Source of the DNA: Owenia fusiformis | Lineage: Eukaryota > Annelida > Polychaeta > Sabellida > Oweniidae | Direction: 5' to 3' | Assembly: GCA_903813345.2 (NCBI GenBank) | Contig: CAIIXF020000008.1 | Location: 3,111,341 to 3,175,340 of the forward strand | DNA length: 64,000 nucleotides | Shown here: piece after piece, positions 20,955-31,502 of the stretch | How the letters are laid out: every line of letters begins with the position of its first letter | Position numbering within the stretch: the first letter of the stretch is position 1 | Program-made: the position numbers and the translations under genes | The notes under the pieces: model-generated | What the model was told of the DNA's origin: nothing | Databases searched by the model: none | The model's input: the letters and a program-made list of their open reading frames with translations, nothing else

Positions 20955-21935
20955 ATGGCACTGAGACAAATTTTTGGGAAGGTAATGGATCGTTTTCCAA
21001 CCACACGTTTAGCTTTCGCTTATGGCTCTGGAGTTTTCCAGCAAAAAGGCCACAAGGATATGTCAAAAAATATTTTGGATTTTATATTTGTTGTGGATGA
21101 TCCCATTGTTTGGCATCAACAAAATCTAGTTAAAAATGCTCAGCATTATTCAATACTAAAAAGGCTTGGTGCAAAAGGAATCACATCTATCCAAGATAAC
21201 TATGGTTCTGGAGTATACTTTAACACGTTAGTACCATGCGAAGGAAGGATTATCAAATATGGCGTAATTGGCACAAAGAGGTTGATCACAGACCTGTTAG
21301 AATGGGACACATTGTATGTTAGCGGGCGTCTTCATAAACCTGTGCTTCTATACCAGTACACAGATGAAATAGGCAAGGAGCTAACACATGCCATCAATAA
21401 CAACCTAGGGAGTGCAGTCCATACTGCATTGCTGCTCTTGCCTGAGACATTCACTGAACTGGAACTGTATATGACAATAACTGGACTCTCGTATGGTGGC
21501 GATTTTCGTATGATTGTTGGTGAAGATAAGAATAAGGTGCGTAACATTGTTGAACCAAATATCGAGCATTTCCGTAGCCTTTATCAGCATATTTTGAGCA
21601 AGCATGAGAAGTTGTGGTGGCGTGCTAATGATGGCGTTTATGAGCAACATATCACGCATGTCAGCCAGTATGAACATATGGATGCTCTACCACTATGCCT
21701 CATACAAGGTATGGTCAGGCACTTCAATAAAACTGGCAAGAATTTAGATGTCGAAGAAGTATTACGCATTCTAGCTCAGGATACACATAGTGATGACATC
21801 ATCAAATCCGCCCTGCGTAAGATAGTTCAGCGCTCTAGTTTGACACAGAGTATCAAAAGTATCTTTACAGCAGGGACCATGAAGTCGATCAAGTACAGTG
21901 GAAGTAAATTGAAAAAAATGTTTAAAAGCAAATGA
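20955..21935 (+). CDS. TAMM41: Mitochondrial phosphatidate cytidylyltransferase TAMM41
   Basis: 326 aa, no intron. Makes CDP-diacylglycerol from phosphatidic acid and CTP on the matrix side of the inner mitochondrial membrane, the entry step to cardiolipin. The nucleotidyltransferase signature is visible: AFAYGSGVFQQKG (residues ~19-31), then LDFIFVVDD (~41-49) with the acidic pair. Further conserved blocks are NYGSGVYFNTLV, IIKYGVIGTKRLITDLLEW, AGLSYGGDFRM-type (TGLSYGGDFRMIVGEDKNKV) and a C-terminal SIKSIFTAGTMKSIKYSGSK. Length agrees with the short human isoform. The first Met fits the family start. The vertebrate gene has several introns, so a single-exon form beside SDHAF1 may reflect intron loss or retroposition. 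No poly-Y/AG trans-splice acceptor is apparent in the 36-nt gap. Confidence 0.93.
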   Translation: MALRQIFGKVMDRFPTTRLAFAYGSGVFQQKGHKDMSKNILDFIFVVDDPIVWHQQNLVKNAQHYSILKRLGAKGITSIQDNYGSGVYFNTLVPCEGRIIKYGVIGTKRLITDLLEWDTLYVSGRLHKPVLLYQYTDEIGKELTHAINNNLGSAVHTALLLLPETFTELELYMTITGLSYGGDFRMIVGEDKNKVRNIVEPNIEHFRSLYQHILSKHEKLWWRANDGVYEQHITHVSQYEHMDALPLCLIQGMVRHFNKTGKNLDVEEVLRILAQDTHSDDIIKSALRKIVQRSSLTQSIKSIFTAGTMKSIKYSGSKLKKMFKSK

Positions 21936-22051
21936 TGTTAATCGGAATAGGAAAATATTCTAGAGAATAAGTTAATGTGTACAACATATGTGATCAAATG
22001 TGATACTGTTTTTAATGTTTTGTGTGTAAAATTACTTTGATGAGGAAAGTT

Positions 22052-22057
22052 AATAAA
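22052..22057 (+). terminator. Polyadenylation signal after TAMM41
   Basis: AATAAA about 115 nt after the TAMM41 stop; no such signal lies between SDHAF1 and TAMM41. Confidence 0.6.
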
Positions 22058-22353
22058 TTTCTTGATTTGTGTATCATATTCATTTCTAATGTTGGTCAAA
22101 ACTTTAGTCTGGCAAATGTTTATCCTTTAGGTCTTGGCTCAAGTTGCTTCTACCATTACAATACATTGCCTAATTCCCCAGCAGTCATTTAAGCCTCCCC
22201 TCACCTCATGTCTGAAACAACAGCAATTAACCGTCTGCTGTTGAATCTAGTTTGTCATGATTTTGTGGCACCACTTTCTTATAGTAAAAAATAAAGGGAA
22301 GTCGTTAATTGTTCAAACAGTGATTTGTAAATGAAATATTTCAAACTCACAAT

Positions 22354-22516
22354 GCAGGGGTTTCATTAGCAGAGGCAACAGGCAATTTTCACCAGTTGTT
22401 TTCACAAAATCACCTGTTGATTTTAGGGAGTTTTCCAAGTTAAATTTATGATTTCGATTTTGCCTGTTGTTTTCATTTATTTAGCCTGTTTTGAGAAATT
22501 CTAGTGAAACCCCTGC
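22354..22516. mobile_element. 163-bp MITE with GCAGGGGTTTCA ends
   Basis: GCAGGGGTTTCATTAG at the left is mirrored by CTAGTGAAACCCCTGC at the right (one mismatch in 16). The interior has repeated 'gcctgtt' phrases. Diverged sequence of the same kind is at about 17060-17215 in a TASP1 intron. Confidence 0.65.
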
Positions 22517-22768
22517 CATTTCATTAATGTTAATTCATACACTGCAGAAAGAAGAGATTTTTTTCGAAATATTGTTTTTTGTTTGATGGAAAACCTCTTA
22601 CCTCTCCTCAAATAGCAACCATAGGATTAATAGCAATCTTCAGCAACCTTAACGTTAATGAGAAGTGAGCATCTCATACCATTTGCCATTTTGTACAAGA
22701 CTTTGTATTGGTATTGGAGTGGTTCTGAAAGGATTATTACAAGACTAGGGATATATCAGAAATATATT

Positions 22769-22898
22769 CAGTGTTCTCCCCAGGATTTTTTCTCAAGTGG
22801 GTGCAAAATTCTCATTTTCACAATTCAGTTCAAGTGGGTGCAAATGAAATCTCAGGTGGATGCTACGTCCACTTGCTTTAATGCTGGGGAGATCACTG
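22769..22898. mobile_element. 130-bp hAT-like MITE
   Basis: Ends CAGTGTTCTCCCCAG and CTGGGGAGATCACTG. The interior has aagtgggtgcaaa phrases. CAGTG termini suit hAT elements, but a clean 8-bp duplication is not visible. A partial relative lies at 50390-50475. Confidence 0.55.
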
Positions 22899-25849
22899 AT
22901 ATTGTTGCTTACTAGATTCATGCTTTGAATAATTCAAAATGGCCACTCAAATGCACTTAAAATGTTCATCCAAAAATTTAAATTTTTTGTTCTCTTCAAA
23001 GTACATGTATATCTTTAAATGTAAAATAAACTATTAAATAGTAAATTGTGATTGTCACTCTTATTGCCTATAGAAGATGTTCCATTGTGGAAATGATTCA
23101 GTTGAATTTTTTAAAATAAACTATATATGATATACATGTGGCCTTTTTACATTTCTACTTTTATTAAATATGGTGAAATAATCATTTGAAATTTCAACAG
23201 CATGGATAGCGGCTGAATACACTCATAATATTTACCAAGCTTTACAAACAAACATAAAACATAATATGTTCTATCCATATACATATATTTCATGTATTTT
23301 GATATTTCTTCCACTACTAAGTATGCATACAGAATACTTCTATATGCTGCTTTTTACAAACTGGAATGTTGTTCATTACTCAATCAATAGTAAATATAAA
23401 CACTATCAACAAACTTTTAAAGCAGACTACTGAATCACATTACTTAACACAACATGCATTTCAGGTCTTTCCAAAAAACACTTCTTTGGTTCTTTTAATC
23501 CAAGTATGAAAATTGATAGAGCCTTCTGTATCAAAAAGTGCATGTACTGAATTATTTCGGCTGATACTGCTGAAATAGCCATGATTTACTCCTCAAATTA
23601 GCCACACTTCATTGCAGTTGAAAACATTACAATGCATGATTGTAGAGCAATGCATAGCCAGGATTTGCCAAGGGGGGTTCACTTTTTGAAAATTTCCAAG
23701 GGGGTTCACTTTTGACATTTTTTCACTTAAAATGTGCTCAGAATGATGAAAAACTTCATGATTTTGAAAGAATTTTTGGCCAGGGGGGGGAGGGGGAGGG
23801 TTAAAGTTAAAAGAACCCATTGACCCCCCCCCCCCCTGGCCACGGGCCTGAGAGCATACTTAGAAATGATTCCTAAAACTAGTATGCCCAGGATCAAGTG
23901 TTATTTTAAAATTTTATTGGAAAGAGCTGAATACATGGACATAAATATTGAACTAGGCCTACTCCAATTCACAATTCAAGTCTCACAGCAAACTGAAGTT
24001 GTTATTATATTGCAAAATCCACTGTACACAATATAAAAAATTACAAAGTATAAACAATATAAAAGTAACAGATTCAGCAATACCTTCTTATCTACAGCTC
24101 ACAATACTCTACCAAAAGTAGAATATGGCTGCTCAGTCTACATCCATGACAAAATAGGTATTGTACCTACCTGTTTTATGTATGTATCATAATGAAATTA
24201 AGATACAGTAGTTGCAAATTGTTCAGATATAACAAGTCATAAAACCCCTGGGGGACGGGTTCCCTTGATGGTATACTCGGTGCATGCCATGCATAATTCC
24301 AGGATCTTATTCAAGAATGGTCTGAAACTTTTAGTTATGATAATATGTTCAGATTTTCCCACTTTTTGGAATGGAAATAGAATGGCCATGGATGAAACCT
24401 CACCTCACATTTGTGCTAGAACATTGGTCCACTTGCACATATCTTTTAATATATACAGTGAATCCCCATCCATATAATAAGTAATTTTACAAAGATGAAT
24501 AGACTAGATGCGAGTAGAAAAAATCTTGATTACGCCATTAAATATTCAAAATTCAGTCAAAGCGATGTTATATTTGAAATCTACATGTAAAAGTACATCT
24601 AGAAATATGGTTTCGAAAATTGTTTATCAAGTTTGAAAATTTAATTATTTTTGAAAGTGGGACTTCTAGTTCGGGTTGATTCTCCATAGAGTCCATGTTA
24701 CAAAATCACAAAAAGTGAAATATCTTTTCTTGTATTGGTCAGATAACATTTTCATTTACTGTATATATTTTGATTTGCATAACTATTAGATACACAAGGG
24801 TTATATGAAAATCGAACCACTAAAACAGATGTTATTTAAGTTAAAGAGAACTTTCTACTATACCCGCCATGCTATCTGACCCGAACGAGCCACCTGTTGG
24901 TGAAACTGGTAACTACCTACTCGCATCTGTGTTATTAAACTTCGATGAAAATGAAAATTCTTAAATCTAGCATTTGTAATCAAACAATGTAGCTGATAAG
25001 ACAGCATTAAAGCAAATATGGCATTAGGAAATGGCAAGCGTTAACATCAATGTAACTCTTTAACAAAATCTCCCTTATATAGAATTTTTTTTATCATGTT
25101 CAAAGGTAATTTATAGATCAAACACAGACTTCTAAAGCTATTAACCCCAAAATCATTATGAAATAGGGAGAATAAAGGACAAGGGGGTTAGTTTCATTTT
25201 TCTGTGTTTGTTTAGTCATGGTAGAGATATACTAATAAGACTATCATTTCTAAAATACTTTTTATCAAAATTATGTTCAGTTTAAGTAATTTTAACCCTC
25301 AGAAGCAGTAATATGTTTTATATGATCAACTTTTACATTTATATGATCAAGTTTATAACAGTAAATCCCTTAAAGTATAGGATTCCATTGTTTCAACAAA
25401 TGAATGGACATTTACAATGCTATAATACATTTTTCAATTGTGCATTTGACACTCTATCAGAGGAATTAACGGATATTGGTTTCTTGTTCATTTCTGAAAT
25501 AATCAACACCAGTTTCAGACTTCTTTATCATTCTTACAAAGAGCTGCCTATGAAAACAACTTTACTGAGAGTATAAAAATTAATATTTAGAATTTAGTTT
25601 GATCTATTTGATGATTTGATCTGAATAATGATACCATATTCTTCCCTTTAAACATGCATTAAGCACACAATGATCCAAATCTCCAGATCTCTAGTACGAG
25701 TTGATTAATTACACCAAGTTGTATTTTTCATATCAGGCTCAAAATCCAACAAATACATTGGGTGTTTAAAGGAAGAATATAGAAAAACTCATGTTATCTG
25801 ATTTATTCACATCTGTAGATGAATGAAATTCCCTATTGAAGCATTTAGG
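22899..25849. other. Intergenic, repeats only
   Basis: No gene seen. It holds a diverged copy (about 23645-23850) of the MITE family also found at 34930-35112, here with long G and C runs (23781, 23824). It also holds the inverted-repeat element at 24506-24928. The rest is AT-rich unique sequence up to the 3' end of the HRC-like gene. Confidence 0.6.
24506..24928. mobile_element. Possible 420-bp inverted-repeat element
   Basis: AGATGCGAGTAG (24506-24517) and its exact complement CTACTCGCATCT (24917-24928) bracket non-coding sequence. GTTCGGGTTG near 24672 is partly mirrored by CCCGAACGAG near 24880. No target duplication recognised. Confidence 0.45.
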
Positions 25850-28800
25850 TTAAAGTTCATCTTTGTCTTTGATGTAGTCTTTTACGCCATCTAAATCTTT
25901 ATCAATTTCTTCTTTGTTATATGTGGGTAGAGCGCTGGAAATACAAGTGCAGTCATGGCTTAGTTATGTTTTGAAATGCACAATAAAGAGGATAAGAGTG
26001 AAATTATTAAGGATTAACAGGCATATTGTCAATACTTTCAACTGGATAGATTCTTGAAAATCTGAATCTTCAATCTTTAGAGAGAAAGATAGTGGAACAG
26101 GCTTAAGAACCATGAATTTTTCTAACTACTGAGCTACTTATATTTAGAGTCAGGGTTTGTTTTGGGCAAGGTCTTATTCATGTGTCAAAAAAGCCAGGGA
26201 TAACCAAAACAAAAATTGATGTTGTCAATGTCATGAAATACACTTTTGATCCAGTCTCTGTCAAACTAAATCAAAAACATTTTAGACATCAATGTTTTGA
26301 CATCGAAAAAAGGTCAATATGTGGAATAATATACAAATGGTGACTGCCACAGTGCATCGGGCAATAGTGTAAATAAGTTCTCCAAGGGAATATCTCAAAT
26401 GAACTATTCTCAAAGCTGTAGCCTTTAAAAAGTACTTGCCTCATGATAGTTGATGATATAGTATCTACCATGCCTCCAGGCTTGCATATTGTGTCACAGA
26501 ACATTGAGCAAAACTTGCAGTATTTACAGTACTGAAATGAAACATGAAAATTGTGAAAACTACATTACTGAAATAAAACATGAGGAAAACTTGAATCTTA
26601 GCAATGTTACTCTCTATTGTGATAAAAAACGGTGACTTTTCTTAATGTTCTAGTCAAAAATGAAAAATATGAAGTTTTAGTACATTTGAATCAGGTACAA
26701 AGTGTAGTATACAATGCATTTGGAAAAGTGATTAACAGCTGAAAGAAAAAAATCATTAATTTAACTTTCACATTTCGGAAATCAAACATTAGAAAAAAGT
26801 TAGTTTCTAGAAAAGTAGAATATTGTTTTTAAGAAATAGTATCAATGATATTACCTTGCACATGTGGCAGTTAGGTTTTCCTGGGCCAGTTGTACATGGG
26901 CAGTCTTCATCACAAAGCTTACAGAACTGAAATAATACAATGTTGTATACACAAGTAAACTTCAGCGAAGGCATGTCACTCGATAAAGGGAACCAGAAAC
27001 CTATATGAAGTAGAAACATATCAATCATATCATGTATGCAAATGTCATCTCTCATGATTTCTGGAAGTTCTGATCTGTTTCGGTAACAATATGGTTACAG
27101 TTTCAAGCAGAAAGTTCGGTGAGATTTTCTAATTTTTTGATTTCTTGAGATATAGCATAAACCATCCCAATCTTTCTGGCACAAATATGTTTAAGCATCA
27201 TATGTTTCTGGAAATCCAAGTGATTTTGCACAAAATAGTTTGTGGGATGACAGAATTTTCAATTTAATTCCTCACTTTTGTAACATAAACAGAACTTCAA
27301 AAACGGTTTCATCTACTTTGAACATTTACATAATAATAGTGAGGTATCAAATCTATGATTCTGCTGTTTTTTGAACTACATGTATTTGTTTGCAATAACA
27401 TATGATACTGAAAATGTAATGAAAATGTTGTTGAAATTCTGCCTACAACTTGTGAAATAAGGAAAAATGAAAAATGTTTCATTGTAAATATTTTGCAATG
27501 TGTGAAAGTATTTAGCCCAAGACTTGATGCATTATGGCTGACTCATTCCACTCAGGCATTGTTTCCTAAACTTTGCATTCCTGCTGCCCAGTCATGCAAA
27601 GATTTGAAAATAACTGCTCCAAGGGAATGATTTACTCATTCAGTTCTCAATCCAGGGCTAATCTTTAAGGTAAGACATGGTCACTGGTTCTGCACTCTTC
27701 AAAGGCCTTCAGACTAGTTACTGAAACAGATCTTTTTCGGAACCTCCAAGGTTCAAGGTGAGTCTGCATTTTCAGAATTTTGCTGCATTTCTCAAATGAG
27801 TCACATGTTATTTTTAAATAGGAATCACTCCTTCACGCTGAACAGAATTTCCTTCATATTATTATTTAAAACTACAAGTGCGGAATTTTTTTCGTCAAAT
27901 ATATTGACGTTTTTCAAATGGATAATGCACATCTTTATCATGATTTTTGAGATTCGTCAGATCGAGATAACACCCTAAAGTTATCCCGTTCCCGGACTAT
28001 AGTCCTGCACTGAGCGCATTCATTTGCCTGTACGATTACAACTTGGGAGAATTATCTACGCCCCTTACACTTAAGATACCTACCTCAATGCATTATAGAA
28101 CTCAAGATGTAACTTCTAATATATTGGAACCGCCGATTGTCTGGGTATATCGGCACAACGGGAACATTTCTCTTTTTCATCGAGAGAGATTCCATCACTT
28201 TTCAAAATGGCGGTTGGATTTAAAAGGGGAATCCCCCGTTTGGCTGTCCCGGATGTAGACCGGAAGTACCAATATGGAGGAATTTGACGGTTGAAATAAG
28301 TTAAATGTTACACGCAAATATTGCGATCAAAAACGAAAATGTCTTCGTTCTGCCGATAAACCCAGACAATTGTGGATTCAACTACACGAAAAGAATGCTA
28401 AATTACCAAGGAATCTATTGAAGTAGGTATCTGAAGTGTAAGATGAGTAAAAATTCTCCCATGTTGTAATCGCACAGGCAAAAGATTGAGATGTTCACAG
28501 GACCATAGTCCGGGAACGGGATAACCCTAAAGGATCTAGAAAAACATATTTAATACCTCATTTTTTCTAGTATTCATGAATAAATATTACGTCACATCAT
28601 TTCGTTATTATGAACTGCTTCCCAGAATCTGAGACCATCATAATTAGGTCTCAGCCAGAATAAAAAAAAACTTAATCTTACTTTTGAAGTTCCGAAAAGG
28701 ATCTATTTCAGTAACTAGTTTGAAGAGTGCAGAACTACTACTTTTTTCAAGGCCTGACTTCGTCGCTAACATGCTAAATATAAGAGTTAGCTGACGTTTG

Positions 28801-29952
28801 GGAGTCTGACTTACCTTCTAAAGGTTAGAACCCAAATCTTAATGAAACCATATCACCTTTGTTGCGTCGATGATGATGCATAAACATAGCATTTGATAGA
28901 AATTAGCGTAAATGCTTTTCCGACTTTTTCATTTTTCATCAATGTTGACTTCCGGGAAGGCGTTGTAGTTATCACGAAATAACGCATTGACCCTTGAACT
29001 TTACTTTGTTGACGTGTCAACCAAGCATGTCTGGTGTGAAAATTAAAAGAATATTAAGCAATGTTCTACATCCGCCAAGCTAAGTGAAGTAGTCAATATT
29101 TAAAATTACCAATTTCAAGTGAAGTACGCAACGAACGAAACTGCGTGATCTACACTCGCACTATTGGTCTGAATGAAATGCTACGTAGAAATATGAGCCG
29201 TCTGCTGTATTAGTCGATTAATAGAGTAAGACCTGTTGGTGATGCTTTATAATTTAGACCAAAACATTGAAGAACAAACGAACCTGTAAATCGTGAAAAC
29301 AACGAACAAATATTCAGTTTTCACATATGTTCGGTAATTTTTCGTATTGAAACTTCCGGAACTTACAAGGAAATCATTCATTTTCTCGGTCCATGATTTA
29401 CCTCTTGGATGTTGTGGCAAATGCTCCATGGTTGACGGAACAAAGGTGATATGGTTTCATTAAGATTCGGATTCTAACCTTTAGAAGGTAAGTCAGACTC
29501 CTAAACGTCAGCTAACTCTTATATTTAGCATGTTAGCGACGAAGTCAGGCCTTGAAAAAAGTAGTAGTGACCATCATAGGCCAAGGGAAAAGTAATAGTA
29601 AACTGTATATATCTTCTATAGAATCTATACGGCTTACTATTACTTTACCCTTGGCCTATGGTGACCATGATATACAATTTTAATTGCAAGACACATTCAT
29701 TCTAAAGTAGATCTGATATTTCTAACCAATGGAATTTACCTTGCAATAAGTGCAATATCCGCATAATGATCCCTTCGCATATTCCAATTCCTCTTCGGTT
29801 ATTGGCTTTTCACCTTCCTCTAGCGTAGCAGCATCTTCACCAGTTGTTGCTGTATCATCTGCACATAACACAACTCCGGCTAAAGTCAATATAAAGACTA
29901 AAAAGTAAACTTTGTTGGACATTTTTGAAATTTTGGAAATCGTAACCTCCAT
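25850..29952 (-). CDS. HRC-like Cys-rich ER-lumenal protein ending in KDEL
   Basis: Exons 29740-29952, 26855-26926, 26440-26531 and 25850-25934, in frame, 153 aa from the first ATG (or 143 from the inner Met at 29922, which starts the signal peptide directly). Signal peptide NKVYFLVFILTLAGVVLC; short acidic spacer (EEGEKPITEEELE). A 14-Cys module follows: CGYCTYCKFCKLCDEDCPC, then NCHMCKYCKYCKFC, CDTICKPGGMVDTISSTIM. The acidic end is DKDLDGVKDYIKDKDEL with a C-terminal KDEL. This pattern (CxxC ladder, then xCxxxCxPGxxVDxxSS) matches the C-terminal domain of vertebrate sarcoplasmic-reticulum HRC, without its His-rich repeats. Likely role: Ca2+ handling or redox/metal binding in the ER lumen (inference). 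Exon 3 ends in a GC donor (ATGAG|gcaagt). The 2.8-kb first intron is packed with nested foldbacks. Confidence 0.85.
27690..28733. mobile_element. Outer foldback in HRC-like gene intron
   Basis: GTTCTGCACTCTTCAA plus ACTAGTTACTGAAACAGATC at 27687-27735 is mirrored at 28682-28733 (ttccgaaaaggatctatttc, agtaactagtttgaagagtg). The left arm has a 10-bp extra piece. The interior carries the independent element 27980-28525. Confidence 0.6.
27980..28525. mobile_element. 546-bp element with ~115-bp inverted ends and 6-bp duplication
   Basis: Ends GTTATCCCGTTCCCGGACTA and the inverse. Arms extend through gattacaacatgggagaatt and cttacacttaagatacctac. CCTAAA lies on both sides (27974-27979, 28526-28531). 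The interior has ttccgccattttg-type and GGAATTTGACGGTTGAAATA sequence. A second, older copy is at about 48905-49400. No ORF. Confidence 0.7.
28734..29568. mobile_element. Foldback with nearly identical ~138-bp arms
   Basis: 28734-28871 (ACTACTACTTTTTTCAAGGC, ttagctgacgtttgggagtc, ccttctaaaggttagaaccc) is mirrored at 29431-29568 with only a few mismatches, so the pairing is recent or maintained. Between the arms the minus strand has ATG at 29429 encoding MEHLPQHPRGKSWTEKMNDF, followed by a consensus donor (ctt|gtaagt), an exon-like piece of unknown origin. A directly abutting 86-bp hairpin follows at 29575. Confidence 0.7.
29575..29660. mobile_element. 86-bp hairpin MITE with 8-bp target duplication
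   Basis: CATAGGCCAAGGG and its exact inverse bound a palindrome (aaaagtaatagtaaac arms). GTGACCAT is repeated exactly on both sides (29567-29574, 29661-29668). An 8-bp duplication and CA... ends suit hAT-type mobilisation. Confidence 0.7.
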
Positions 29953-30367
29953 CTTTAAACTAAAACACAGTCCAAATATTTTGATAGGATATTTTATTTT
30001 CTATCTTTTGGTATCTGGGCAGCCTAACGCAACGATTTGAATGATTGCGTATTGGCTATGATAAAAACTTAATGTTTTGACAAGGAATGACATTCATCCT
30101 GATTTTAGGAACAAAGTTAATCATGAATATTTGGACTGTGTTCTTCGTTTAGCCAATCAGATACATACGCGTTTTTAATTAGTTGACTGTAGGCGGGAAG
30201 TTTGAACTTGATAAAGTTTTAAAATACCGTACTTCTTTCGCTGAAGGAGATTCTATTATTCTGCAATAGTACCAGCTCATGTTCATGATCCATCATAATT
30301 TGATTCTTCTATTTTGACAGCAAAGAATAAAGAGTGCATAATAATTTCAGAAAGTATGGGGATATCA

Positions 30368-30397
30368 TGGGCTTTCAATTCTAGTTGAAAGCCCATT
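30368..30397. mobile_element. 30-bp hairpin insertion with perfect 9-bp duplication, copy 2
   Basis: TGGGCTTTCAATTCTAGTTG then AAAGCCCATT, a hairpin with 11-bp arms, is flanked by GGGATATCA at 30359-30367 and again at 30398-30406. It is the same hairpin as at 3637-3668. Confidence 0.65.
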
Positions 30398-31421
30398 GGG
30401 ATATCACGTGATTTGACTTATTGTAATCAAGACCTCTCGAAGATATCATAGCATCCTTTCAATATTGGATACATGAAACCCATTTAATTAAGTGTACAAA
30501 TGCTGAGAGCACTTGTCAGAATAGCTATATTATGCAGTAAAATGGAGCCTGTTATCCCTAATCAGAGACATATATGTCTCTGCCCTAATCAACCAAAGTA
30601 AGACATTCCTTAGTGCAAATTCAGAAGGTAGTTGCTTGGTGTCTTCTTTGAAATGAAAAATACATTTAGAAATTATTTTGAAAAACAGATGATGCTTCAA
30701 TATTACTTCATCTAACTTTGACCATCATATGCCTAAAACTATAAAATGAAACCAATATAATAGGTTAGGTGCGTTTTCATTCTGTTTGAGTAACCCATCA
30801 CTCTTCAGTTCCATATATGGCTTCAATTTTGAATACGAGGGTATGGCTTCACTGTATACACTCAGGTGCATGAGGCTGAATTAACAAAACAACATAATTT
30901 CTTTTATATACTGTATTCATTTATTACTTTATATTCAGAATAGCTTAGCTGCCATTAGAAAACGGGAAAATAGAATTGTTATGATATTTTAAACAACAAA
31001 TTGTGAATCATAAAGTGAACATTCCAATGCAGGAAAATAGAAAAACTTGATGAATTTTTCTGGAATAATTTCAAATAAGACTGCTATATGTGTGCCTGTG
31101 CGTAGCTTCATGAAATACATTGGGAAAGCCATTATTCATGTTATTTCACAAAACTAAATATATGTATAAACAAGTAACATTTGAAATACATGTATGATGT
31201 ATCTTCTTCATCGTCACAATAAGCAACTACCCCTTCCATTCTTCACCTTATTGCATGAATTACAAGCTAATATTGTTCGGATTTATCAACTGTCATGACC
31301 AATTTCTTTTTTTTGATCATCAGAGTTAACAAAGCTTATTACAAGCATTAGCTGCATTGAGATCCCTCTAAACATAATGGCATTTGGCAATACGCATATC
31401 TACTATAGGCATATACATATA

Positions 31422-31502
31422 CGAGGGTTGTCCCAGAAGTAATGCACTATATGCTCTAAGAAAGATAGAGCATATAGTGCATTACTTCTGGGACAACCCT
31501 AG
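31422..31502. mobile_element. Mariner-end hairpin, TA target
   Basis: An 81-bp near-perfect palindrome. Each arm reads GGGTTGTCCCAGAAGTAATG then CACTATATGCTCT; TA flanks both ends (31420-31421, 31503-31504). The arm resembles the terminal inverted repeats of invertebrate mariner elements (GGGTTGTCC...AAGTAATG, from family knowledge). Only the fused ends remain. Confidence 0.7.

Noticed and set aside
30150-30175. CCAAT-N9-ACGCG as an ER stress response element upstream of the KDEL protein gene
   Set aside because: The second half-site should be CCACG; the match is only partial, so I kept it as a plain CCAAT box.
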